Below, piece by piece: positions 33,748 through 41,074 of a DNA stretch of 43,334 nucleotides. The stretch spans positions 1 through 43,334 of the forward strand of contig JAWLHA010000036.1 in the NCBI GenBank assembly GCA_041690535.1. Direction: 5' to 3'. A program made the position numbers and the translations under genes. Numbering within the stretch: position 1 is the first letter of the stretch; each line of letters starts with the position of its first letter. Source of the stretch: JAWLHA01 sp041690535 (GTDB taxonomy: Bacteria; Pseudomonadota; Gammaproteobacteria; Thiohalomonadales; Thiohalomonadaceae). Below the pieces are notes generated by a model, which worked only from the letters and a program-made list of their open reading frames with translations, was not told where the DNA came from and searched no databases.

Positions 33748-33868
33748 TTACCGTGGCCGGTGCAATGGCACCGGCGGCCCGGATGGGCAATAATTCCCCC
33801 CTTCCCGGGGTGCGCCGGACCGGCCGCCGCGGTCTCCTCCTTCTTCTTCTCAATCCCAGAAAACAGCT

Positions 33869-34789
33869 ATGTGGTTCAAGAACTTGCAACTCTATCGTCT
33901 GACCCGTCCGTTCACCCTCAGCGCCGAGGAGGTGCATGAGAAGCTGGCGGCCGATCCGTTTCGCCCCTGTGGGAGCCTGGAGACCGCGACGCAGGGGTGG
34001 GTCCCGCCCCTGGGGCGGCTGGGGGAGCAGCTGACCCACTTCAGCGGCGGCTTCATCCTGGTGTGCGCCCGCAAGGAGGAGAAAATTCTCCCCGCCGCCG
34101 TGGTGCGCGAGGAGGTGGACGAAAAGGTCCTGGCCATCGAGGAGACGCAGATGCGTCCGGTGCGGCGCAAGGAGCGGGAGTCCATTCGTGACGAGGTCCT
34201 TCAAGACCTGCTGCCGCGCGCCTTCACCCGCTCCGGCCGCACCTACGCCTACATCGACCCGCGCGGCGGCTGGGTGGTGGTGGATGCGGGCAGCGCCAAG
34301 AAGGCGGAGGAGGTCCTCTCCCTGCTGCGCCAGTCCCTCGGTTCCCTGCCGGTGGCCCCACCGCGGTTGCGCATGGCGCCGGCCACCGTCATGACCCACT
34401 GGCTCACCGGCGAAATTCCCCCCGGGGCGTTCGAGATCGGCGATGAGTGCGAACTGCGCGAACCCGCCAAGGAGGGGGGCGTGGTCCGCTGCAAGCGCCA
34501 GGACCTGTGGGCCGACGAGGTGCGCGCCCACCTGGCGGCGGGCAAGCAGGTCTCGCGCCTGGCGGTGCGGTGGAATGAGCGCATTGCCTGCGTCCTCGGC
34601 GAGGATCTGGCGGTGAAGCGGCTCGGCTTCGAGGACGTGATCCAGGAGCAGGCCGATGTGGATGAGGACGACATCGCCCGCTTCGACACGGAGTTTGCGC
34701 TGATGACCCTCGAGCTCTCCCGCTTCATCCCGGCGGTGATGGAGGCCTTCGGCGGTGAGGAGGAGGACCCGCTCGCCGCCTCGGCGTGA
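33869..34789 (+). CDS. rdgC: Recombination-associated protein RdgC
   Basis: The 306-residue protein begins MWFKNLQLYRLTRPF and has the RdgC pattern throughout: GWVPPLGR, then EKVLAIEETQMRPVRRKE, then YAYIDPRGGWVVVDAGSAKKAEEV. RdgC forms ring-shaped dimers that bind double-stranded DNA and restrain RecA. Its length is typical (303 aa in E. coli). The start is fixed by the conserved MWFKN. The next gene starts 125 bp later on the same strand. Confidence 0.95.
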   Translation: MWFKNLQLYRLTRPFTLSAEEVHEKLAADPFRPCGSLETATQGWVPPLGRLGEQLTHFSGGFILVCARKEEKILPAAVVREEVDEKVLAIEETQMRPVRRKERESIRDEVLQDLLPRAFTRSGRTYAYIDPRGGWVVVDAGSAKKAEEVLSLLRQSLGSLPVAPPRLRMAPATVMTHWLTGEIPPGAFEIGDECELREPAKEGGVVRCKRQDLWADEVRAHLAAGKQVSRLAVRWNERIACVLGEDLAVKRLGFEDVIQEQADVDEDDIARFDTEFALMTLELSRFIPAVMEAFGGEEEDPLAASA

Positions 34790-34914
34790 GCGCTACCCCG
34801 GCCCAGGGACGGGCATACGCAAGGGCCTCGGGCGGGGCGTCCAATCGGCGCCCCCTTGCCTTCCCCCCGTTGGACCCCCACTCTTCAAGGTGGAGCAACC
34901 GAACGGAGCGACCC

Positions 34915-35250
34915 ATGAGCACACCCAAGATCCAGACCGCCATCCCCAAACGCCGTTACCAGTTGGGGGAGTTCGTGCTGACGGTGCTCGGGGAGGTCGA
35001 GAGCGGGGATGCGACCCGCTATCGCTATATTCTGGCGGTCACCCGCGAAGGGGAGGGGGAGCCGAAGCTCTACGTCTCGGCCGAGCGGGCGGGGAGCGAG
35101 GATGCCCTGCGGGTCAGCATGGCCGAGGGCTCGCAGGTGATCGCCACCTCCGATCGCTGGCGCGATCTCGACACGTTCGTTCAGGATGGGATGAGCGTGG
35201 TAAGCAAGATGCTTAGCCTCTCCGATGAAATCCCCCACCGGCTGATGTGA
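34915..35250 (+). CDS. Small conserved-looking protein, unknown function (111 aa)
   Basis: The ATG at 34915 begins MSTPKIQTAIPKRRYQLGEF and gives a 111-residue soluble protein. Predicted strands dominate: FVLTVLGEVES, then YRYILAVTREGEGEPKLYVS. A C-terminal helix follows (TFVQDGMSVVSKMLSLSDE). The open frame extends upstream into the rdgC end region without protein-like features. I recognise no family. Its stop codon overlaps the start of the hydrolase gene (ATGA at 35247-35250), so the two are translationally coupled and likely act together or share regulation. Confidence 0.75.
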   Translation: MSTPKIQTAIPKRRYQLGEFVLTVLGEVESGDATRYRYILAVTREGEGEPKLYVSAERAGSEDALRVSMAEGSQVIATSDRWRDLDTFVQDGMSVVSKMLSLSDEIPHRLM

Positions 35251-36146
35251 CTGTCGATCTCGTTTTCGCCACCGCCGCCTCTTTGGCGGCCGCCCACTAT
35301 GGACTCCTGCCGTGGCTGGTGCGTCGGGCCTTTCGCGCCCCCCGCCAGCCGGCGACCGAGACCCCGGCGCAGTGGGGGCTCGACTTCGAGACCCTCTCCA
35401 TCCCCGCCCGGAACCACAAGCGGCTGTTCGGCTGGGTGATCCCGGCCGGTCCCGAGGGCCACGGGGCCGCCGTGGTACTGCTGCACGGCTGGGGCGGCAA
35501 CGCGGGTTTCATGTTGCCCCTTGCCCCCCTTTTTCATCAGGCGGGCTACACGGTGCTGCTGCTCGATGCGCGCAACCACGGCCGGAGCGATGACGACGAC
35601 TTCTCCTCCATGGTGAAGTTTGCCGAGGATCTGGAGAGCGGCATCGACTGGCTGGTGGAGCGGGGCGTGGTCGCCGGCCCGACGGCGGTGGCGGTGGTGG
35701 GCCATTCGGTGGGGGCGGCCGCGTCCCTGCTGACCGCCTCCCGAACACGGCTGGGGGCGGTGGTGAGTCTGGCCAGCTTCGCCCACCCTCGTGAGCTGAT
35801 GAAGATGATGATGGCCGCCCACCGCATCCCCTACGTGCCCGTCGGTTGGTGGGTGCTGCGCTACATCGAAGGGGCTATCGGCGCCAGGTATGACGAGATC
35901 GCTCCAGTCAGCACCATTGCCCGGGTCCGCTGCCCGGTGCTTCTGGTCCACGGCGAGCGGGACCGCCGGGTCCCCCCGGCCGATGCCGGGCTCATTCACG
36001 CCCACCGCCTCGACGAGGGCGTTCAGCTCCTGCGGGTGGCGGACGCCGGTCACAACTCGGTGGAGGCGATCCGCCGCCATGGCGCGCGACTCCTCAGCTT
36101 TCTCGACGCGGCGGGACTCCCCCGACGCGGGCGCGCGGGGCGTTGA
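35247..36146 (+). CDS. Alpha/beta hydrolase
   Basis: The 299-residue protein has the alpha/beta-hydrolase fold. It shows the oxyanion HGWGGN, the nucleophile elbow VVGHSVGAA (Ser in G-H-S-V-G), an acid in VHGERDRRVPP and the catalytic His in DAGHNS. An N-terminal hydrophobic stretch (VDLVFATAASLAAAHYGLL) may tether it to the membrane. Substrate is unknown; it resembles the serine esterase or lysophospholipase-like group. Start ATG 35247 overlaps the previous stop. The last 45 codons lie within the 258-bp repeat, and a second, truncated copy of this end lies at 40619-40754. Confidence 0.85.
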   Translation: MTVDLVFATAASLAAAHYGLLPWLVRRAFRAPRQPATETPAQWGLDFETLSIPARNHKRLFGWVIPAGPEGHGAAVVLLHGWGGNAGFMLPLAPLFHQAGYTVLLLDARNHGRSDDDDFSSMVKFAEDLESGIDWLVERGVVAGPTAVAVVGHSVGAAASLLTASRTRLGAVVSLASFAHPRELMKMMMAAHRIPYVPVGWWVLRYIEGAIGARYDEIAPVSTIARVRCPVLLVHGERDRRVPPADAGLIHAHRLDEGVQLLRVADAGHNSVEAIRRHGARLLSFLDAAGLPRRGRAGR

Positions 36147-36268
36147 TCTGTGTGCTGCCCTACGGGGTCTCGTCCAGGATGACGAACGACAGCAGGGTGG
36201 TCCCGAGCGCCATCACCAGCAGCAGGGGGAACGGCACCACTACCATCAGCACGCCGCTGTAGAGCCAC
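36011..36268 (+). repeat. 258-bp direct repeat, left copy
   Basis: Identical to 40619-40876 apart from five substitutions (98 percent). The offset is exactly 4608 bp. It spans the hydrolase 3' end, the short gap and the 3' end of the small membrane-protein gene on the minus strand. Past 36268 the two sequences diverge at once (CGACCCC here, AGATCGC at the right copy). Confidence 0.95.
36160..36268 (-). pseudogene. Truncated 3' end of the small membrane-protein gene
   Basis: The minus-strand translation WLYSGVLMVVVPFPLLLVMA and on to VILDETP is identical to the C-terminus of the intact protein at 40768-40989. At 36268 the match stops, at the boundary of the repeat. Upstream the frame continues into unrelated sequence. 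It is a duplicated 3' fragment without its own start. Confidence 0.85.
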
Positions 36269-36929
36269 CGACCCCTTATTGCTTTGTCGCTGGCCCGCGC
36301 CGTCGGCTTTGCGGCGCAGAGCATCGCGGCTGCCATGGAGCTCACCGGCGACGAAGCGAAAAAGCGCTGGCAGGAGTTGGCCGATTACCTGGAGCATCTC
36401 GGCAAGGACCCTAACGGGCGGTGCCGCCCCTCCGTCCTTGACCAACTGCGCGGATGGAAGACCTCGCCCAGACGGAAACGGAAAACGGCTGCTGTTTTAA
36501 CTGATCACGCATGCGGCACCCTCAATAACGTAGGCGGTCCCCGTCGGAGCACGGCGCGTACGTGGGCGGGAATCCGCCGAAGCTTGATACCAACGCCCGC
36601 TGAACATTTCATGCCCTTTCGCTTACTTTGGGCTGGTCGTGGGGCCGCGAAACTCGTAGGCACGCTTTGTTTAAGCATTCGAAATAGCTCCCGGCACAAG
36701 TCACGCCCGAAGCGCGGTTTGCTGGTTACGCCTCTTGCCTTGGGCCCCGTTTATTGTCGTAGTAGAGCAGGGGTTCCGGAACCTGCTTACGGTGTCGGTC
36801 GACACAGGGGGGGCTGCCGGGTGAATACGCAGGGGTAGAAATGGTCAAAATAGCGTCCCAAGCATGTCAACCGGGTGCAACCTCATGCGTTGTTAGCAGT
36901 GAAGGCAACGAAAATTGAGGATCGATATA
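36269..36929. other. Unexplained region at the left end of the bracketed segment
   Basis: These 661 bases sit between the left repeat and the Ala/Gln-rich gene. The first about 230 bases have a plus-strand frame with helical, protein-like sequence (AAMELTGDEAKKRWQELADY, then LEHLGKDPNGRC), which may be the tail of a gene truncated at the repeat boundary. From about 36500 to 36900 no frame looks coding and GC falls compared with the surroundings. Short inverted stretches such as GTTCCGGAAC (36770-36779) are present. I cannot name this region. Confidence 0.45.
36284..36510 (+). pseudogene. Possible gene fragment, unknown
   Basis: The frame encodes LARAVGFAAQSIAAAMELTG followed by DEAKKRWQELADYLEHLGKD and a basic GWKTSPRRKRK. 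This looks like a real helical protein end. It has no clear start, and the left side enters the repeat in an unrelated frame. The frame stays open to 36838, but from about 36510 the translation no longer looks protein-like. It may be the 3' end of a gene cut when the segment was inserted. Confidence 0.3.
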
Positions 36930-37601
36930 ATGAAAACTACTTACCGCACCCTGATGATGCTGTTCCTTGCCACCTCCCTTTCCGTGCAGGCCGAGGAGGA
37001 CGCTTCGCAATCTCAGCCCCAACCCCAGCCCCAGACGACGCAGGCTCGGACTCAGGCCCAAGTCCACGCTCAGGCGCAAGTGCAGGCGAGCACCCGGGCG
37101 GGAGCCAATGGGGAGGGTCTTGAGACCGCTGTTGGTGCGAAAACCCGGCAGCAGGCGAATGTCCACGTCGATCAGCAGGCGCAGACCGGCGCCGAGGGGC
37201 AAGCGAGCAGAGCCACCCAAGGGGCCCAGGCCAAGGTTCAGTCCGGTATCGAGGCGGGGAGTCAAACCCAGGCTCAGGTCCGAGCCCAGGCGCAGTCCGG
37301 GCTGGACTTGGCATCCCGTGCCAAAACCCAGGCCCAGCGGGAGGCCGAATTCGGACTGGAGACTGCGGCGCGTGCCAAGGCGCAGGGGCAGGCCAAGGCG
37401 CAGTCCGGATCGGAAACTGCGGCGCGGAGCGTGACTCGGCAGCAGGCCGGGACCGAGGCTCAGGTTGGGGGCCAGGCGAGGACGGAGGCCCATGCCGGGG
37501 CGCAGGTCCAGACCCGGTCGACGGTCCAGATGCGCCAGGGGAGCCACGGTGGAGCCCGCCTGGGTGCCCCGGCCGGGCGCCTGCAGCACAGCGGCCGCTA
37601 A
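36930..37601 (+). CDS. Secreted Ala/Gln-rich low-complexity protein
   Basis: The ATG at 36930 gives a signal peptide (MKTTYRTLMMLFLATSLSVQAEED). The remaining about 200 residues are almost entirely Ala, Gln, Arg, Thr, Gly and Ser, with degenerate repeats of AKTQAQ or QAQVQA type. Such sequence is disordered or forms long helices, and resembles surface or periplasmic low-complexity proteins. No domain is seen. It ends 24 bp before the sigma factor start on the same strand, so it may be the first gene of that operon or a target that shares its transcript. The ATG start is chosen because it directly begins the signal peptide; a start at 36915 adds only five residues. Confidence 0.65.
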   Translation: MKTTYRTLMMLFLATSLSVQAEEDASQSQPQPQPQTTQARTQAQVHAQAQVQASTRAGANGEGLETAVGAKTRQQANVHVDQQAQTGAEGQASRATQGAQAKVQSGIEAGSQTQAQVRAQAQSGLDLASRAKTQAQREAEFGLETAARAKAQGQAKAQSGSETAARSVTRQQAGTEAQVGGQARTEAHAGAQVQTRSTVQMRQGSHGGARLGAPAGRLQHSGR

Positions 37602-37625
37602 TGGTGGGTGCGTCCCTGAAGACTT

Positions 37626-38165
37626 ATGCCGTCGTTGAATTCATTTCTTGCAAGTGTTGAGGGGCGCGCCTTTCGCATGGCCTGGTACGCCACCGGCAAC
37701 CGGGACGATGCGCTGGAAGTGGTGCAGGAGACGATGCTCAACCTCGTTCAGCGTTATCGCCAGCGAGGCCCCGAGGAGTGGCCACCACTGTTTCACAGGA
37801 TCCTGCAGAGCCGGATCCGCGACTGGCACCGCCGCGAACGGGTCCGATCGGCCTTTCGGTATTTGTTCCGCCGTTCAGGCCAGGAGGGCGAGGCCGAAGA
37901 GGACCCGCTAACGGGACTGCCGGCCGATGCCGCCTGCGAGCCTCCGCAGCAGCTCGGTGGAGAGCAGTTGCGTCTTGCCATCTCCCAGGCGGTGCGGGAA
38001 CTGCCGCTGCGGCAACAGCAGGCGTTCCTCCTGCGCGCCTGGGAAGGGCTCGATACCGCCGCCACTGCCCAGGCGATGGGGTGTTCCGAAGGAAGTGTGA
38101 AGACCCATTACTCCCGTGCCCAGCAGGCAATGCGGGAGAAGTTGCGAGGGTTCCGCGATGAGTGA
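37626..38165 (+). CDS. ECF-type RNA polymerase sigma factor
   Basis: The 179-residue protein has sigma region 2 (FRMAWYATGNRDDALEVVQE, then LHRxxxxxxxDWHRRERVR) and region 4 (VRELPLRQQQAFLLRAWEGL, then DTAATAQAMGCSEGSVKTHY). The latter is the helix-turn-helix for the -35 element. There is no region 3, as in group 4 (ECF) factors. Such factors answer envelope or stress signals and are held by an anti-sigma partner. Its stop overlaps the next gene by 8 bases, so they are coexpressed. A link between this sigma factor and the following DUF3106 and outer-membrane genes is by operon structure only. The start ATG at 37626 is uncontested. Confidence 0.88.
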   Translation: MPSLNSFLASVEGRAFRMAWYATGNRDDALEVVQETMLNLVQRYRQRGPEEWPPLFHRILQSRIRDWHRRERVRSAFRYLFRRSGQEGEAEEDPLTGLPADAACEPPQQLGGEQLRLAISQAVRELPLRQQQAFLLRAWEGLDTAATAQAMGCSEGSVKTHYSRAQQAMREKLRGFRDE

Positions 38166-38505
38166 AGAGAGAGGTTCGCTGGAGGCCAGGATCAAGCGCG
38201 TGCTTGATCAGGAGATCGAGCAGCTTGATGCGATAACCCGCTCACGACTGGCGCGTGCTCGAGCGCGGGCGTTGGCGCCCGTGACGGCCCCTGCCCCGCT
38301 CCGACAGTGGGCGCCCATCGGAGGCGTGGTGTTGGCCTCTGCGCTGGCCATCGTGCTGTGGTGGGGAGAGGGCGGCGAAACCCCGCAAAGGCCCGCGCTG
38401 GCCCCGGGGGATTTTGAGTTGCTCACGGCCACCGATTCGCTGCAGCTGTTCGAGGAGCTGGATTTTTTCCTCTGGCTCGAGGAGGAAGCTGACCGTGCGG
38501 GTTAG
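38158..38505 (+). CDS. Probable anti-sigma factor, DUF3619-like
   Basis: The ATG at 38158 overlaps the sigma stop. The 115-residue protein has an N-terminal cytoplasmic helix (SLEARIKRVLDQEIEQLDAI), then one membrane segment at about residues 57-73 (APIGGVVLASALAIVLWWGE), and a short acidic exterior. That is the layout of small single-pass anti-sigma factors, and the helix pattern recalls DUF3619, which follows sigma-70 genes in many beta/gammaproteobacteria. No zinc-binding ASD motif is present. The family assignment is from memory of the pattern. Confidence 0.7.
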   Translation: MSEERGSLEARIKRVLDQEIEQLDAITRSRLARARARALAPVTAPAPLRQWAPIGGVVLASALAIVLWWGEGGETPQRPALAPGDFELLTATDSLQLFEELDFFLWLEEEADRAG

Positions 38506-38698
38506 CGCAGTGGCGGCTCTGGGCTGCTGGTTGCTGACCCCGGCGCTGGCGGCGGAGGAGGCGATCTCCCTCGAACTGCTGGAGTTTCTCGGGAGCTTCG
38601 AGACGGTGGACGGCAAGTGGATCGATCCGACCCAGCTGGAACCGCCGGCACAGCCGGCGGCTGCGGTCTCGGATGCAGAGGAGAACAGTGATGATTAG
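38495..38698 (+). CDS. Small exported protein of the sigma-factor operon
   Basis: GAGGAGG at about 38479-38485 lies 9 bases before the GTG at 38495, inside the end of the upstream gene (11-bp overlap). The 67-residue product opens with a signal peptide (MRVSAVAALGCWLLTPALA) and has a short acidic mature part containing LELLEFLGSFETVDGKWIDP. Function is unknown. The stop overlaps the start of the DUF3106-like gene (38691), so all these genes are translated in series. Confidence 0.7.
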   Translation: MRVSAVAALGCWLLTPALAAEEAISLELLEFLGSFETVDGKWIDPTQLEPPAQPAAAVSDAEENSDD

Positions 38699-39161
38699 CA
38701 AGTGGAAGTGGCGGTTTGCGGCCCTGCTGTTATGTCTTCCGGCCATTGCCGCTGGGGCCGATGGGCTCGACTGGCAGGCGCTCGAGCCTGCCGAACGGAA
38801 GATACTCCAGCCCTATGCCGAACAATGGGGGCAGTTCTCGCCCGAGCAGCGTGAGCGCCTGAGAAAGGGAGCACAGCGCTGGTCGGCCATGTCGCCACAG
38901 GAGCGCGCGCAGGCGACGGAGCAGTTCGGTCGCTGGCAGAGGATGTCGCCGGAACAGCAGGCGGAGATCCGTGCCCGGTATGAGCGTTTTCGCCAGTTGC
39001 CTGGCGGCGAGCAGGAGCAGATCCGGCAACGCATGGCGTGGTTTCACTCCCAGCCGCCTGAGCGGCAGCAGCAGTTGAGGCAACAATGGCTCGACCACCG
39101 CGACCGGGCGATCGGCGGGCGCCGCATCGAAATTCCACGGGTACCGGGAGTCCGACGGTGA
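38691..39161 (+). CDS. DUF3106-like periplasmic protein
   Basis: The 156-residue product has a signal peptide (MISKWKWRFAALLLCLPAIA). The mature part is a helical, Gln/Arg/Glu-rich series of repeats: WQALEPAERKILQPYAEQWG, then PEQRERLRKGAQRW, MSPQERAQATEQFGRW and MSPEQQAEIRARYERF. This is the pattern of DUF3106, whose members follow sigma/anti-sigma genes in many bacteria. The alternating 'SPEQR...W' helices recall periplasmic Cpx-like regulators, but no function is established. The gene overlaps the one before it by 8 bp and the one after it by 4 bp. Confidence 0.8.
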   Translation: MISKWKWRFAALLLCLPAIAAGADGLDWQALEPAERKILQPYAEQWGQFSPEQRERLRKGAQRWSAMSPQERAQATEQFGRWQRMSPEQQAEIRARYERFRQLPGGEQEQIRQRMAWFHSQPPERQQQLRQQWLDHRDRAIGGRRIEIPRVPGVRR

Positions 39162-39979
39162 GAGGCATTTGCGGGGCGGTCGGGTTGGTTGCGGGGCTGC
39201 TTTCCGGCGCGGCCATCGCGCAGGGGCAGTATGCCTTTACGGCCGGCGGTGAGTTCAGCAGTGGGGATTACGGCACTGGAGAGACCTCCGAGATCTGGTC
39301 GTTTCCTATCGGGCTGCAATATCTGGGTGATCGCGTCTACTGGTCGGTGAGCGTCCCTTTTCTCGTTGTCAGCGCACCCACGGATTTCGTCGTTCTGCGA
39401 GGCGGACTGGGGGGGCTCGGTGGGAGCGACTTGGCGGGTGAGGGCATTCATGATCTGACCGGGGACGGATTGGGGCCGAAATCAGAGCGGGGCACCACGA
39501 CCCGTACGGTCTCGGGAGTCGGGGACGTGAATGTGGGGGTGGGGCTGTCGCTGGTGGAGGAAGGCAACCGGCGCCCCTGGATGGGCGCAAAGGCCATGGT
39601 GAAGATCGCCACTGCCGATGCGGACAAGAATCTCGGCACCGGCGTAAACGATTATGCTTTGCAGCTGGAGGCGGCCAAAGGGTGGCTGAGCGGGCGGCTG
39701 GGGTATCGCTGGATGGGCGACACCCCCACCATCGACTTCCAGAACGTGGCCTATGGTGCGCTCGCAGTGACCCACATCGGCGGATCCGGTGGTGACATCG
39801 GCCTGGAGCTGTTTGGCGAGCAGGCCATCGTGGCGGGCAGTGAGGAGCGGCGCGAGCTCACCCTCTTCGGCAGCTATCCCCTCGGCGGCGAGGTGCGGAT
39901 TCACGGCCATGCGTTCAAAGGCCTGACCGATGCCAGTGCCGATTTCGGTGTCGGGATCACTCTCTCCTTTGCGCTCTGA
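39158..39979 (+). CDS. Predicted outer-membrane beta-barrel protein
   Basis: The GTG at 39158 overlaps the previous stop. A signal peptide (MRGICGAVGLVAGLLSGAAI) is followed by alternating amphipathic strands such as YWSVSVPFLVV, NVGVGLSLV and LSGRLGYRWMG. The last residues are FGVGITLSFAL, with a C-terminal hydrophobic signature typical of beta-barrel outer membrane proteins. Length 273 aa suggests about 10-12 strands. Similar proteins are annotated as transporters (MetA/FadL-like), but I cannot decide. It is the last gene of the sigma operon. A short stem CCCTGATCACAGGG just after the stop (39986-39999) could end the transcript weakly. Confidence 0.75.
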   Translation: MRGICGAVGLVAGLLSGAAIAQGQYAFTAGGEFSSGDYGTGETSEIWSFPIGLQYLGDRVYWSVSVPFLVVSAPTDFVVLRGGLGGLGGSDLAGEGIHDLTGDGLGPKSERGTTTRTVSGVGDVNVGVGLSLVEEGNRRPWMGAKAMVKIATADADKNLGTGVNDYALQLEAAKGWLSGRLGYRWMGDTPTIDFQNVAYGALAVTHIGGSGGDIGLELFGEQAIVAGSEERRELTLFGSYPLGGEVRIHGHAFKGLTDASADFGVGITLSFAL

Positions 39980-40137
39980 GGCTTGCCCTGATCACAGGGT
40001 TAACGCCAATCGCTCAAGAATCATCGCCGGTTCCGTGATCGGTAACCAGTGCATGTCTCCGGGCCACTTACGGTTGTTCGGAAAATCTCCATGGGGCTTG
40101 GAGACGGGGGTGCGGGACTCCTCGCATGCCGTTCAGC

Positions 40138-40618
40138 TCACTCTGCATTGCTGCCCACCAGCACATGGCGGATCTCCCGCAACTTGATCTTCACCCGCGA
40201 GGCGTTCTGCGGGCCCATGCGAACCAACATCTTCTGTCCGGCCGAGAGTGCATCCAGGCGCGGGTCGGCATACTTGTAGAGGACATGTGGCCACACCAGT
40301 CGGATGGGCCCGTTCACCTCGGGGGTGGCAAGGAGGTCGTCGATGACATCCACGAGGTGATCGTTGACGTAGGCGTCCGGGTAGCCAGCTTTTCGAAGGC
40401 CTCTTGGAAGAGCGGGTAAAGGCGCACGTATTGCGCCACCAGGGTGCTGCTGTTCAGCGATTCCAACAGACGCACGTAAGGCTCATAGCGTTGGAAGTTC
40501 TCAGGGCTCAGATACTCATCATCCTCCTCGCCGCTGGTACGAAACCGCCCGGGTACCGAGTTCAGCGGCATGACCTTTTGCGGGACTTTCTCCCGCGTCA
40601 GATTGTCCACCGCGGCGG
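40138..40618 (-). pseudogene. DUF3014 protein, broken gene (truncated and frameshifted)
   Basis: The minus-strand translation gives the conserved C-terminal half of DUF3014 proteins. It reads from VDNLTREKVPQKVMPL through NSVPGRFRTSGEEDDEYLSP and NFQRYEPYVRLLESLNS to the end EIRHVLVGSNAE. Around 40395 the frame breaks: EKL is followed by GYPDAYVNDHLVDVIDDLLA only after inserting one G. The N-terminal half is missing because the sequence runs into the 258-bp repeat at 40619. The gene is therefore dead by two lesions, unless the frameshift is an assembly error. Confidence 0.8.
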
Positions 40619-40754
40619 CGACGAGGGCGTTCAGCTCCTGCGGGTGCCGGACGCCGGTCACAACTCGGTGGAGGCGATCCGGCGCCATGGCGCGCGGCTC
40701 CTCAGCTTCCTCGACGCGGCGGGACTCCCCCGACGCGGGCGCGCGGGGCGTTGA
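40619..40754 (+). pseudogene. Truncated 3' end of the alpha/beta hydrolase
   Basis: In the frame that continues from the repeat, the peptide LLRVPDAGHNSVEAIRRHGA and on to GRAGR matches the end of the hydrolase at 35247-36146, including the catalytic His. The upstream sequence belongs to the broken DUF3014 gene, so no start or Ser nucleophile exists here. Confidence 0.85.
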
Positions 40755-40876
40755 TCTGTGTGCTGCCCTACGGGGTCTCGTCCAGGATGACGAACGACAG
40801 CAGGGTGGTCCCGAGCGCCATCACCAGCAGCAGGGGGAACGGCACCACTACCATCAGCACACCGCTGTAGAGCCAC
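40619..40876 (+). repeat. 258-bp direct repeat, right copy
   Basis: Five substitutions from 36011-36268. Four of the five are synonymous in the hydrolase or the small membrane protein; the fifth changes Ala to Pro in the hydrolase. This pattern suggests the copies diverged while both were coding. Confidence 0.95.
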
Positions 40877-40989
40877 AGATCGCGCACGACCCGCCGTTTG
40901 CGACGGTACTTGCTGGTGTAGCGGCGCCAGCTCGGATGGGCGGCCTTCTCCTGCTCGGACAATCCCGGGGGTGGTTTGGGGATGAACAT
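40768..40989 (-). CDS. Small membrane protein, unknown function
   Basis: The 73-residue product begins MFIPKPPPGLSEQEKAAHPS, has a basic cytoplasmic part (RRYTSKYRRKRRVVRD) and ends in one long hydrophobic membrane segment (LWLYSGVLMVVVPFPLLLVM, then FVILDETP). It has no recognised domain. GGAGGAG sits just before the start (complement of CTCCTCC at about 40996-41002). Its 3' half is duplicated as a fragment at 36160-36268. Its upstream neighbour on the minus strand is transketolase. Confidence 0.75.
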   Translation of the reverse strand: MFIPKPPPGLSEQEKAAHPSWRRYTSKYRRKRRVVRDLWLYSGVLMVVVPFPLLLVMALGTTLLSFVILDETP

Positions 40990-41074
40990 GATCCGGCTCC
41001 TCCTGTGCTGGTCATGGGGCGCCCCGCGGGCGCCAAACGGCTAATCGAATCGCCCCCGATACTGCGGTTCGGGC

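Larger units (their letters stand above)
33406..33868. other. Hairpin-dense intergenic region between gshA and rdgC
   Basis: The gap of 463 bases contains a diverged TCAGGC palindrome (33431-33461) and a composite palindromic block (33511-33747). No gene is supported; short open frames here are translations of repeats. Confidence 0.6.
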
